Program-made: the position numbers and the translations under genes | DNA from: CAXRBC01 sp041158045 | Lineage (GTDB): Bacteria; Actinomycetota; Acidimicrobiia; Acidimicrobiales; Ilumatobacteraceae | Assembly (NCBI GenBank): GCA_041158045.1 | Contig: JBEBCD010000035.1 | Location: forward strand, 1 to 13,130 | DNA: 13,130 bases | Direction of reading: 5' to 3' | The notes under the pieces: model-generated | Seen by the model: the letters and a program-made list of their open reading frames with translations, nothing else | The model's database searches: none | What the model was told of the DNA's origin: nothing | In this document: piece by piece, positions 5,720-12,916 of the stretch | Layout: each line of letters begins with the position of its first letter | Position numbering within the stretch: position 1 is the first letter of the stretch

Positions 5720-6538
5720 CTAGGCGAGCGGGGTGATCGGGGGGAGCGACGGGGCCCACGAGAGCAGCGTCGGTCCGCGCCAGGAACGGGCGCCCGCGTG
5801 GTCGGACCACGCCGCGCCCGCCTCCTCGAGGATCGGCACCAGCGCCGCCACGTCGTAGGGCTGCAGGCCCCACGCGTCGACCGCGAGGTCCATCGCGCCC
5901 TCCGCCACGAGCATGTGCTGCCAGAAGTCGCCGACGCCCCGCGCCCGCGCCGCCGTCCGCACCAGCTCGACGAGCCGCGGCGTCGCGCCCGCGCGGTCCC
6001 ACCCCGGGGAGAACGTCACCGACACCGACGCCGCGGCGAGCGCGTCGACGCCGCTCGCCCACAGGCGCGTCGCCGCGGGCACCGCGACCGAGGTGCGCCA
6101 CGCGCCGGCGCCGCGTCGCGCCCACCACCGCGAGCCCATCGCCGGCGCCGAGACGACCCCGACGACCGGCGCGTCGTCCACGACGAGCGCGACGAGCGAG
6201 GCCCACACGGGGACGCCGCGCACGAAGTTGGACGTGCCGTCGATCGGGTCGATGATCCAGCGCCGTCGCGCGCCCGCGGGGCCCGTCTCGCCGTGCTCCT
6301 CGCCCCACACCGCGTCGTCCGGCCGGGCGGCGCGCAGCACGTCGACGATCGCCGTCTCGGTCGCGCGGTCGACCTCGGTGACCTCGCTCGCGTCCGCCTT
6401 GCGCTCGACGCGGAAGGCGCGCGCGGCGTAGCCCGGGAGGCTGACCGCGTCCGCCGCGTCGACCGCGGCGATCGCGAGCGCGAGGTCGTCGTCGGGGGAC
6501 GGATCGAGCGCGGCCCCCACGCCGGCCGCGGGGCTCAC
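5720..6538 (-). CDS. Inositol-monophosphatase-family phosphatase (HisN/SuhB-like)
   Basis: A 272-residue Mg2+-dependent phosphatase of the IMPase superfamily. The metal-binding motifs are all present: WGEEHGE (E80, E81), DPIDGTSNF (97-105; D97, D100, T102) and QPYDVAAL (D229). K47 in ERKADASEVTEVD corresponds to the conserved lysine near the active site. GDFWQHMLVAEGAMDLAVD (203-221) resembles the histidinol-phosphatase HisN subgroup, but inositol phosphate, fructose 1,6-bisphosphate or another sugar phosphate is also possible. The start is GTG at 6538, which overlaps the dxs stop codon (GTGA), so translational coupling is likely. It is the last high-GC gene before the low-GC sugar cassette (about 80% G+C at 5761-5820). 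No his genes lie nearby, which weakens the histidine-pathway reading. A much longer reading frame through dxs and the PAP2 gene is a shadow. Confidence 0.87.
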   Translation of the reverse strand: MSPAAGVGAALDPSPDDDLALAIAAVDAADAVSLPGYAARAFRVERKADASEVTEVDRATETAIVDVLRAARPDDAVWGEEHGETGPAGARRRWIIDPIDGTSNFVRGVPVWASLVALVVDDAPVVGVVSAPAMGSRWWARRGAGAWRTSVAVPAATRLWASGVDALAAASVSVTFSPGWDRAGATPRLVELVRTAARARGVGDFWQHMLVAEGAMDLAVDAWGLQPYDVAALVPILEEAGAAWSDHAGARSWRGPTLLSWAPSLPPITPLA

Positions 6539-8427
6539 GCCGGCCGCGTCAGCTCGCGCGCCGTCGCGACGATGCCCGCGGCGTCGAGGCCGAGCTGGGC
6601 GAGGATCGCATCGGGCTTGGCGTGCGGGATGAACCGCGTCGGGATGCCGCGCGTCTCGATCCGCGGCACGGGCGTCCCCGCGGCGCGGGCGGTGGCCGCG
6701 ACCGCGTCCGCGAGCAGCGCGCCGACGCCGCCGTCGCGGATGCCGTCCTCGAGCGTGAGCACGCAGCAGTGGCGCGCGGCGTCCGCGATCATCGCCGGGT
6801 CGGCGGGCACGCAGCTGCGCACGTCCCAGAGCGTCGCGTCGAGGCCCGCCGCACGCAGGTCCGCGAGCGCCAGTTCGGCCGCGGCGACCATCTTGCCCAC
6901 CGCGAGGATGCACAGGCGCTGGTCGGCGGCCGCGCGCAGGCACTTGGCCGCGAGTCCGGTGCCGACCTCGCGCTCCTCGACGTTGCGCGCGAGGCCCTTG
7001 GGGTAGCGGATCGCGATCGGCCCGTCGTCCACGAGCGACATCGCGTCGATGAGCATCTGCTGCAGGTCCTGGGCGCTCGACGGCGCGAGCACGCGCATCC
7101 CCGGCACCTTGGCGAGCAGGGCGAGGTCGTACACGCCGTGGTGGCTCGGGCCGTCGTCGCCGGTGATGCCGGCGCGGTCGAGACAGAAGATCACGGGCAG
7201 GCGGTGCAGCGCGACGTCGTAGACGACCTGGTCCCACGCGCGGTTGAGGAACGTCGAATAGAGCGCGACGATCGGCCGCAGGCCGCCCATCGCCATGCCG
7301 GCGGCCGCGGTGACCGCGTGCTGCTCGGCGATGCCGACGTCGAGGAAGCGCTCGGGGAACCGCGCCTGGAACGGCAGCAGCCCCGTCGGGCCGGGCATCG
7401 CCGCCGTGATCGCGCGCACGCGCGAGTCGGACTCCGCGACCTTGATCACCGCGTCGGCGAAGGCCTGCGTGTAGCCGGTCGGCACGCTCTTCGGCGGTCC
7501 GGCGGCGGGGTCGAAGACGGGGGCGTCGTGGAGGTGCTTCTCGTCGTCGTCCTCGGCGGGGCTGTAGCCGCGGCCCTTCTGCGTGAGGACGTGGATCACG
7601 AGTGGCCCGTCGTCGACGCCGTCGGCCGCGGCGCGGAACACGTGCTCCATCGCCGCGACGTCGTGGCCGTCGATCGGGCCGACGTAGCGCACGCCGAGCG
7701 CCTCGAAGAACGCGGGCGGCTGGAGGAACTCGCGCACCCCCGCCTTGAACGCCTCGAAGCCGCGCTCCGCCGAGTGCCCCACCACGGGCAGGTCGTGGAG
7801 GAAGCGGCGGATCTTGCGTAGCCGGCGCGTGTACGTCGGGTTGAGCCGCAGGTCGGTGAAGCGCCGCGAGAGGTTGGACACCGTCGGCGCGTACGAGCGA
7901 CCGTTGTCGTTGAGCACGATGATCACGCGGCGACCGGAGTGCCCCAGGTTGTTGAGCGCCTCGTAGGCCATGCCTCCCGTCATCGAGCCGTCGCCGAGCA
8001 CGGCGACGATGTGGCGGTGCGAGCGGTCCACGCCGGCGTCGCGCGCAACCGCGAGACCGTACGCGTAGCTCAGCACCGTGCTCGCGTGGCTGTTCTCGAT
8101 CACGTCGTGCGCGCTCTCCTCGCGGCTCGGGTAGCCGGAGAGTCCGTCGGCGCGCCGCAGCCGGGCGAAGCCGCCCTGGCGGCCCGTCACGATCTTGTGG
8201 ACGTACGCCTGGTGGCCGGTGTCCCACAGGATCGCGTCCAGCGGCGACTCGAAGGCGCGGTGGAGCGCGAGCGTGAGCTCGACGGCCCCGAGGTTGGACC
8301 CGAGGTGGCCGCCGTTCTGCGCCACGCTCTCGACGAGGAAGTCGCGGATCTCCTGCGCCAGCGCGGCGAGCTGGGCCTCGTCGAGCGCGCGCAGGTCGCT
8401 CGGCTGGCGGACGTCCCTCAGCGACAT
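6535..8427 (-). CDS. dxs: 1-deoxy-D-xylulose-5-phosphate synthase (Dxs)
   Basis: Dxs condenses pyruvate and glyceraldehyde 3-phosphate to DXP with thiamine diphosphate, the first step of the MEP isoprenoid pathway. The protein is 630 residues, full length for the family. Numbered from ATG 8427, GGHLGSNLG (H41) binds the cofactor side, GDGSMTGG (145-152) and LNDN (172-175) form the ThDP/Mg2+ site, and VGIAEQH holds the catalytic glutamate E368. RAGITGDDGPSHHG (418-431) is the Dxs signature of the pyrimidine-binding domain, and a transketolase C-terminal domain follows. An in-frame GTG at 8436 would add three residues; the ATG is preferred because it gives the usual spacing to DLRAL. The PAP2 gene ends 12 bases upstream, and its TAG begins a TAGCGT string. 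The stop overlaps the start of the phosphatase gene. Confidence 0.97.
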   Translation of the reverse strand: MSLRDVRQPSDLRALDEAQLAALAQEIRDFLVESVAQNGGHLGSNLGAVELTLALHRAFESPLDAILWDTGHQAYVHKIVTGRQGGFARLRRADGLSGYPSREESAHDVIENSHASTVLSYAYGLAVARDAGVDRSHRHIVAVLGDGSMTGGMAYEALNNLGHSGRRVIIVLNDNGRSYAPTVSNLSRRFTDLRLNPTYTRRLRKIRRFLHDLPVVGHSAERGFEAFKAGVREFLQPPAFFEALGVRYVGPIDGHDVAAMEHVFRAAADGVDDGPLVIHVLTQKGRGYSPAEDDDEKHLHDAPVFDPAAGPPKSVPTGYTQAFADAVIKVAESDSRVRAITAAMPGPTGLLPFQARFPERFLDVGIAEQHAVTAAAGMAMGGLRPIVALYSTFLNRAWDQVVYDVALHRLPVIFCLDRAGITGDDGPSHHGVYDLALLAKVPGMRVLAPSSAQDLQQMLIDAMSLVDDGPIAIRYPKGLARNVEEREVGTGLAAKCLRAAADQRLCILAVGKMVAAAELALADLRAAGLDATLWDVRSCVPADPAMIADAARHCCVLTLEDGIRDGGVGALLADAVAATARAAGTPVPRIETRGIPTRFIPHAKPDAILAQLGLDAAGIVATARELTRPA

Positions 8428-8439
8428 CGGGGGCACACG

Positions 8440-9279
8440 CTACCCGCGGAGGGTCGATGCGCGCCCCGGCGCGCGCTCGGCGCGCGCCGCGGCGCGGGCG
8501 GAGCGCCACGCGTGCACGCGCACGCCGATCGGCAGCGCGATCGCGTACGCGACGGCGCCACCGAGCGCATCGAGCCAGAAGTGGTTGGCGGTCACGACGA
8601 TGACGAGGCTCGTGACGATCGGGTACGCCACGAGCGCCGCGCGGGCCGCGCGCCGCCGCACGAAGGGCCACCATGCCATCACGCACCACAGCGCCCACCC
8701 GACGTGGAGCGAGGGCATCGCGGCGAACTGGTTGGACAGCTTCGCCCCCGCACCGCGGTCGAACGCCCAGGGCCCGCCGTAGGTGCGGATCGTGTCGACG
8801 AAGCCGAAGGACTCCGCGCCGTCGCCGGTGCGCAGGTCGGAGGCGATGCACGCGCCGCCCCAGTCGGCCGGGGGGCACGGCGCGTCGAGGAGCCGCGGCG
8901 GCATCACGGGCAGGAGCATGAAGCCGACGAGGGCGATCGCCGTGACGGCGGCGAGCACGTTGCGCCAGAGGGCGAACACGTCGCGGCGCCGCAGGTACAG
9001 CGCGACGAACGCCCCGAGCGTCACGAGGAAGTGCGTGGTGCCGTACCAGACGTTGGCGGCCCGCACCAGCCAGAGGTGGGGGAGCACCAGCTCCTGCAGC
9101 GTCTCCTCGTGGTACGACCCGAGCCAGCGCTCGACGCGGATCACCCCCATCGCGTTGGCGAACGCGCGGGTCGGGACCTCGGTGCCGGCGACGAGCGCGG
9201 AGCCGAAGCGGTTGCGCACGAGCGAGTACGCCGCGTAGAACGCAGCGACGATCAGCGCCTCCTTGCGCCAACCCCTCAC
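8440..9279 (-). CDS. PAP2-superfamily membrane phosphatase, Aur1/Ipt1-like (PAP2_3 type)
   Basis: A 279-residue multi-pass membrane protein of the PAP2/Aur1-like group. Hydrophobic segments cover about residues 7-22, 80-97, 108-126, 195-207 and 215-232, with another near 240-252. The catalytic signature is AMPSLHVGW (187-195, H192) and TANHFWLDALGG (230-241; H233, D237), the two histidines and aspartate of PAP2 enzymes. LLPVMPPRLL (122-131) is typical of the actinobacterial PAP2_3 subgroup. Members hydrolyse lipid phosphates or transfer polar head groups such as inositol phosphate or a phosphoglycan unit. The substrate here is unknown, but a neighbouring dxs and a nearby uppP suggest polyprenyl or phospholipid phosphate metabolism. 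The start is GTG at 9279, six bases after a TAGAGT element. It is probably the first gene of the long minus-strand operon. Confidence 0.86.
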   Translation of the reverse strand: MRGWRKEALIVAAFYAAYSLVRNRFGSALVAGTEVPTRAFANAMGVIRVERWLGSYHEETLQELVLPHLWLVRAANVWYGTTHFLVTLGAFVALYLRRRDVFALWRNVLAAVTAIALVGFMLLPVMPPRLLDAPCPPADWGGACIASDLRTGDGAESFGFVDTIRTYGGPWAFDRGAGAKLSNQFAAMPSLHVGWALWCVMAWWPFVRRRAARAALVAYPIVTSLVIVVTANHFWLDALGGAVAYAIALPIGVRVHAWRSARAAARAERAPGRASTLRG

Positions 9280-9285
9280 GGCACG

Positions 9286-9291
9286 ACTCTA
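9286..9291 (-). promoter_or_regulatory. Putative -10 element (TAGAGT) of the PAP2-dxs operon
   Basis: Minus-strand TAGAGT is followed by six bases and then GTG at 9279, which predicts a leaderless transcript. TATTGA lies 17 bases upstream (9314-9309) and is a weak -35 candidate. This would be the main promoter for PAP2, dxs and the downstream sugar genes. Confidence 0.5.
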
Positions 9292-9312
9292 CGGGCGCCC
9301 GCGCGCGCTCAA

Positions 9313-9318
9313 TAGGCT
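9313..9318 (+). promoter_or_regulatory. Putative -10 element (TAGGCT) of the tldD-pmbA-uppP operon
   Basis: Plus-strand TAGGCT is followed by six bases and then GTG at 9325, again as for a leaderless mRNA. It shares a 45-base divergent spacer with the PAP2 promoter, and the two elements lie only 21 bases apart, so the promoters probably compete or are co-regulated. No clear -35 was seen. Confidence 0.5.
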
Positions 9319-9324
9319 GACCGC

Positions 9325-10746
9325 GTGCCGACGACGCCCGCGAGTGCCGACGCGCTCGTCGCGCACGACGTGCTGGAGCGCGTGCTGGCACGGGGGCGCG
9401 CGACGGGCGCCGAATTCGCCGAGATCTACGTGGAGGACAAGCGCAGCACGTCGGCCGGGCTCGACGACGGTCGCGTCGAGCAGGTGACGAGCGGCCGCGA
9501 CCGCGGCGCGGGAATCCGCGTGGTCGCGGGCGACACCACCGGCTTCGCCCACACGAGCGACCTCTCCGAGCGCGGGCTCGCGACGGCCGCGGAGGCGGCC
9601 GCCGCGGCGGCCTCGCGCGGCGGGGGCGGCGTCGTGACCGTCGCGCTCGGACCGGTGCGCCGGCACCCCGTCAACGCGGTGCGACTCATGCCCGACGAGA
9701 TCGGCAAGGCGCGCAAGGTGGAGCTCCTCCGGCGCGTCGACGCCGCGGCCCGCGCCGTGCACGGCGCGATCGTGCAGGTGTCGGCGGGCTACGGCGACTC
9801 GCGCAAGCGGATCCTGGTGGCCAACTCGGACGGCATCCTCGCCGCCGACGAGCAGGTGCGCACGCTGCTGCGCGTGAGCGTCGTCGCGAGCGGCGACGGC
9901 GGGATGCAGACGGGCTACGACTCGATCGGCCGCACGATCGGCTTCGAGCTCTTCGAGGACGAGGACGTCGAGGCGCTCGCGCGCCGCGCCGCCGATCAGG
10001 CGGTGACCAAGCTCTCGGCCCGTCCGGCGCCGTCGGGATCGATGCCCGTCGTCATCAAGTGCGGCTCGGGGGGCGTGCTGTTCCACGAGGCGTGCGGGCA
10101 CGGCCTCGAGGCCGACCTCGTCGGCAAGGGCGCGAGCGTCTACCGCGGCAAGGTCGGCGAGGCCGTCGCGTCGCCGCTCGTGACGCTCGTGGACGACGGG
10201 ACGATGTCGACCGAGTGGGGTGCGATCGGCGTGGACGACGAGGGCCACCCGTCGCAGCGCAACGTGCTCATCCGCGACGGGGTGCTCACCGACTACATGT
10301 GGGACTACCTGCGCGCGCGCAAGGAGGGCCGCCCCCAGAGCGGCAACGGCCGCCGCCAGGGCTATCAGCATCTCCCCATGGTGCGGATGACCAACACCTT
10401 CGTCCTCGCCGGCACCACCGCGCCCGACGACATCGTGCGGGACACCGAGCGCGGCGTCTACGTGGCCAAGCTCGGCGGCGGACAGGTCGACACCGCGAGC
10501 GGCGACTTCGTCTTCGGCATGACCGAGGCGTACCTCATCGAGGGCGGCCGCATCACCGAGCCGCTCCGCGAGGGCAACCTCATCGGCAACGGGCCGCAGG
10601 TCCTGCGCGACATCGACGTGCTCGGCGACGACTTCGCGATGGGCAACCCCGGCACGTGCGGCAAGGACGGCCAGGGCGTGCCCGTCGGCGACGGCCAGCC
10701 GACCCTGCGCGTGCGCGCGCTCACCATCGGGGGCACCGCCGCGTGA
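9325..10746 (+). CDS. tldD: Metalloprotease TldD
   Basis: TldD is the catalytic, zinc-carrying subunit of the cytoplasmic TldD/TldE (PmbA) protease. In enterobacteria the complex trims the leader of microcin B17 and degrades CcdA, and homologues are widespread. The protein is 473 residues, the normal length. The HExxxH zinc motif is HEACGH (H254, E255, H259) and the C-terminal GTCGKDGQ (C445) provides the third ligand. The family's GNLIGNGPQVLRDID segment is at 417-431 and TASGDFVFG at 390-398. The N-terminal domain contains GLDDGRVEQV and GAGIRVV, typical of the substrate-channel half. The start is GTG at 9325 after a TAGGCT element. The last codons overlap the start of pmbA by four bases, which supports equal production of the two subunits. 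No microcin-like precursor was seen nearby, so the substrate is unknown. Confidence 0.96.
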   Translation: MPTTPASADALVAHDVLERVLARGRATGAEFAEIYVEDKRSTSAGLDDGRVEQVTSGRDRGAGIRVVAGDTTGFAHTSDLSERGLATAAEAAAAAASRGGGGVVTVALGPVRRHPVNAVRLMPDEIGKARKVELLRRVDAAARAVHGAIVQVSAGYGDSRKRILVANSDGILAADEQVRTLLRVSVVASGDGGMQTGYDSIGRTIGFELFEDEDVEALARRAADQAVTKLSARPAPSGSMPVVIKCGSGGVLFHEACGHGLEADLVGKGASVYRGKVGEAVASPLVTLVDDGTMSTEWGAIGVDDEGHPSQRNVLIRDGVLTDYMWDYLRARKEGRPQSGNGRRQGYQHLPMVRMTNTFVLAGTTAPDDIVRDTERGVYVAKLGGGQVDTASGDFVFGMTEAYLIEGGRITEPLREGNLIGNGPQVLRDIDVLGDDFAMGNPGTCGKDGQGVPVGDGQPTLRVRALTIGGTAA

Positions 10747-12095
10747 GCGTGGAGGTCCCCGACCTCCAGGCCATCGCCGACCGGATCGTGGCCCGGGCCC
10801 GGGCCGGTGAGCAGATCGAGGCCTACGTGTCGCGCGGCGGCGAGACGTCGGTCCGCGTCTACGAGGGCGAGGTCGAGCACTTCGTCTCCGCGCAGAGCGA
10901 GGGCGTCGGGATCCGCGTGATCCGCGACGGGCGCACGGGCTTCGCGTACGCCGGCACGCTGGACGAGGCGGCGGTGGCCGAGGTGCTCGGCGACGCGCGG
11001 GACAACGTCGAGTTCGGCACCGTCGACGAGTGGGCGGGCCTCGCCGAGCCCGACGGCGTCGCGCAGGTCGCGCAGAAGTTCTGGGACGACGAGCTCGCGG
11101 CGTGGCCGACGGACTCCAAGATCGACCTGGCCAAGGACCTCGAGCGCCGCACCCTCGCCGCCGACCCGCGCGTGCGCACCGAGGAGACCAACTACGACGA
11201 CGGCTGGGGCGAGACGGCGGTGGCGACGACGACCGGCATCCGCGAGAGCGGGCGCGGCAACTCGTGCTTCGTGTCGGTCGTGACCCTCGCCGACGACGGC
11301 GACGAGACGCAGACCGGCTTCGGATTCTCCGTCGGCGACTCGCCGCGGGACTTCGACCTCGACCGCGCGGCGCGCGAGGGGGCGGAGCGGGCGACCCGCC
11401 TGCTCGGGGCGACCAAGCCCGTGAGCCGCCGGACCACCGTGGTGCTCGACCCGTACGTGACGTCGCAATTCGTGAGCGTGCTCTCGAGCGCGCTGAGCGG
11501 CGAGCAGGTGGCGAAGGGCCGCTCGATCTTCCGCGACCGCCTCGGCGACCGCGTCGCGGCGCCGTGCCTCACGCTCGTCGACGACCCGACCAACCCGCGC
11601 GCCTACACCAAGACCGACATCGACGGCGAGGGCCTCGCCGCACGACGCAACGTGCTCATCGAGGACGGCGTGCTGCGCATGTACGTGCACTCGAGCTACA
11701 GCGCGCGCCGCCTCGCCACCCGCAGCACGGGCAACGCGACCCGCGGCGGCTACGCCGGCGGGCCGGGGACCGGGTGCCTCGCGATGCAGGTGCGGCCCGG
11801 GACGCGCACCCAGGCCGAGCTCGTCGCGAGCGTCGGCGACGGCGTGCTCGTGCAGGACGTCTCGGGGCTCCACAGCGGCGTCAACCCGGTGTCCGGCGAC
11901 TTCTCCACGGGCGCCTCGGGCCTCGTGATCGCGGGCGGCGCGCTGGGCGCGCCGATCCGCGAGTTCACCATCGCCTCGACGCTCCAGCGCATGCTGCTCG
12001 ACGTCGCGGAGGTGGGCTGCGACGTCGACTGGCTGCCGATGCGCGCCGCGGGGCTCTCGCTCGTCATCCACGACGTGACGCTGAGCGGCGTCTAG
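10743..12095 (+). CDS. pmbA: TldE/PmbA, partner subunit of the TldD protease
   Basis: The 450-residue paralogue and partner of TldD, forming the TldD/TldE heterodimer. It shares the same two-domain layout: an N-terminal half with EAYVSRGGETSVRVYEGEVE and GVGIRVIRDGRTGFAY, and a C-terminal half with VVLDPYVTSQFVSVL, a middle ARRNVLIEDGVL strand and NPVSGDFSTGASGLVI. The HExxxH zinc motif is absent, as expected for TldE, which shapes the active-site cavity without carrying the metal. The start is GTG at 10743 inside the tldD stop codon (GTGA overlap). The open frame runs farther upstream through tldD, but that part is out-of-frame shadow. It is followed eight bases later by uppP on the same strand. 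Confidence 0.94.
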   Translation: MSVEVPDLQAIADRIVARARAGEQIEAYVSRGGETSVRVYEGEVEHFVSAQSEGVGIRVIRDGRTGFAYAGTLDEAAVAEVLGDARDNVEFGTVDEWAGLAEPDGVAQVAQKFWDDELAAWPTDSKIDLAKDLERRTLAADPRVRTEETNYDDGWGETAVATTTGIRESGRGNSCFVSVVTLADDGDETQTGFGFSVGDSPRDFDLDRAAREGAERATRLLGATKPVSRRTTVVLDPYVTSQFVSVLSSALSGEQVAKGRSIFRDRLGDRVAAPCLTLVDDPTNPRAYTKTDIDGEGLAARRNVLIEDGVLRMYVHSSYSARRLATRSTGNATRGGYAGGPGTGCLAMQVRPGTRTQAELVASVGDGVLVQDVSGLHSGVNPVSGDFSTGASGLVIAGGALGAPIREFTIASTLQRMLLDVAEVGCDVDWLPMRAAGLSLVIHDVTLSGV

Positions 12096-12103
12096 GCGGA
12101 GCC

Positions 12104-12916
12104 GTGTCGCTCCTGCAGGCGCTGGTGCTCGGCGTCGTGCAGGGCCTCACCGAGTACCTGCCGGTGTCGTCGTCGGGCCACCTCGTGCTCGTGCCCCGGC
12201 TCCTCGACTGGCGCGTGCTCGACGACGAGTCGATCGCGCGGGCCTTCGATGCCGCGCTGCACCTCGGCACGCTCGTCGGCGCGGTGGTCTACCTGCGCCG
12301 AGAGCTCGCGACGCTCGTCGCGGCCGGCGTCGCCCGGCCGGCGTCGCCCGACGGCCGCCGCGCGTGGTGGACGCTCGCGACCGCGGTGCCGGCGGGCGCG
12401 GCGGGGCTCGTCGGCGGCGACTGGATCTCGCGCGAGCTCGGCGGGCCGGCGCTCGTCGCGGCGTCGCTCGCGGGCTTCGGCCTCGTCCTGTGGTGGGCCG
12501 ACCGGCGCGCCGCCCGGCGCGGCGCGGGTCGCGACGCGACGACCTTCGGCGCCGCGGACGCCGTCGCGGTCGGGCTCGCGCAGGTGCTCGCGCTCAACCC
12601 GGGGACGTCGCGCTCGGGCATCACGATGACGGCCGCGCTGGCGCGCGGCATGTCGCGGGAGGCGGCCGCGCGCACCGCGTTCGTCGTCGGCGTGCCGATC
12701 ACCGCGGCGGCGGGCGCGTGGGGCGTGGTCGAGATCGCGCGCGCGGGCCTGCCCGACGGGCTGGGCGGCGCGCTCGTCGTGGGGATCGCGTCGTCCGCCG
12801 TGGCCGGCTGGTGGGCGATGCGGCTGCTCGTGCGGGTGGCGTCGGCGCGGTCGTTCGCGCCGTTCGTGGCCTACCGGCTGGGGCTCGCGCTGCTCGTGCT
12901 GCTCGTGGTGGCCTGA
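12104..12916 (+). CDS. uppP: Undecaprenyl-diphosphatase UppP (BacA)
   Basis: An integral membrane enzyme that dephosphorylates undecaprenyl pyrophosphate to recycle the lipid carrier of peptidoglycan and other surface polymers; overexpression gives bacitracin resistance. It has 270 residues and is almost entirely hydrophobic. The first motif, GLTEYLPVSSSGHL (14-27; E17, E-x-x-x-SSSGH with H26), and the second, LNPGTSRSGITMTAAL (164-179; R170), form the active site. FDAALHLGTL (48-57) is the conserved segment after the first motif. The start is GTG at 12104, eight bases after pmbA. A weak GGAG lies only two bases before it, so termination-reinitiation from pmbA is likely. The last 46 bases overlap the convergent FmdB-type gene. 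It could supply carrier for the sugar cassette or simply serve the cell wall. Confidence 0.96.
   Translation: MSLLQALVLGVVQGLTEYLPVSSSGHLVLVPRLLDWRVLDDESIARAFDAALHLGTLVGAVVYLRRELATLVAAGVARPASPDGRRAWWTLATAVPAGAAGLVGGDWISRELGGPALVAASLAGFGLVLWWADRRAARRGAGRDATTFGAADAVAVGLAQVLALNPGTSRSGITMTAALARGMSREAAARTAFVVGVPITAAAGAWGVVEIARAGLPDGLGGALVVGIASSAVAGWWAMRLLVRVASARSFAPFVAYRLGLALLVLLVVA

Noticed and set aside
1580..5726. Nine-base inverted match, CGCCTAGCG at 1580-1588 and CGCTAGGCG at 5718-5726, at the two ends of the low-GC cassette
   Set aside because: It is short and nearly palindromic, and each copy includes a gene's stop codon. It is inverted, not direct, with no recombinase nearby. Chance is the simplest explanation, though the location is curious.
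8427..8442. TAGCGT string before dxs (and another at 5717-5722 before the mutase-like gene) as further leaderless promoters
   Set aside because: Both TAGs are the stop codons of the preceding genes and the nine-base spacing is longer than at the divergent promoters. Too ambiguous to annotate.
5720..9391. A 1223-codon open frame on the minus strand running through phosphatase, dxs and PAP2 genes
   Set aside because: Only its 3' part (5720-6538) encodes a recognisable protein. The rest is Arg/Ala/Pro-rich shadow sequence in a different frame from dxs and PAP2, a common artefact of very GC-rich DNA.
10458..12071. Long minus-strand open frame antisense to tldD/pmbA (537 codons), and plus-strand frames such as 7939-9315 antisense to dxs/PAP2
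   Set aside because: The translations are low-complexity Arg/Ala/His-rich with no motifs, and they lie opposite genes with complete catalytic signatures.
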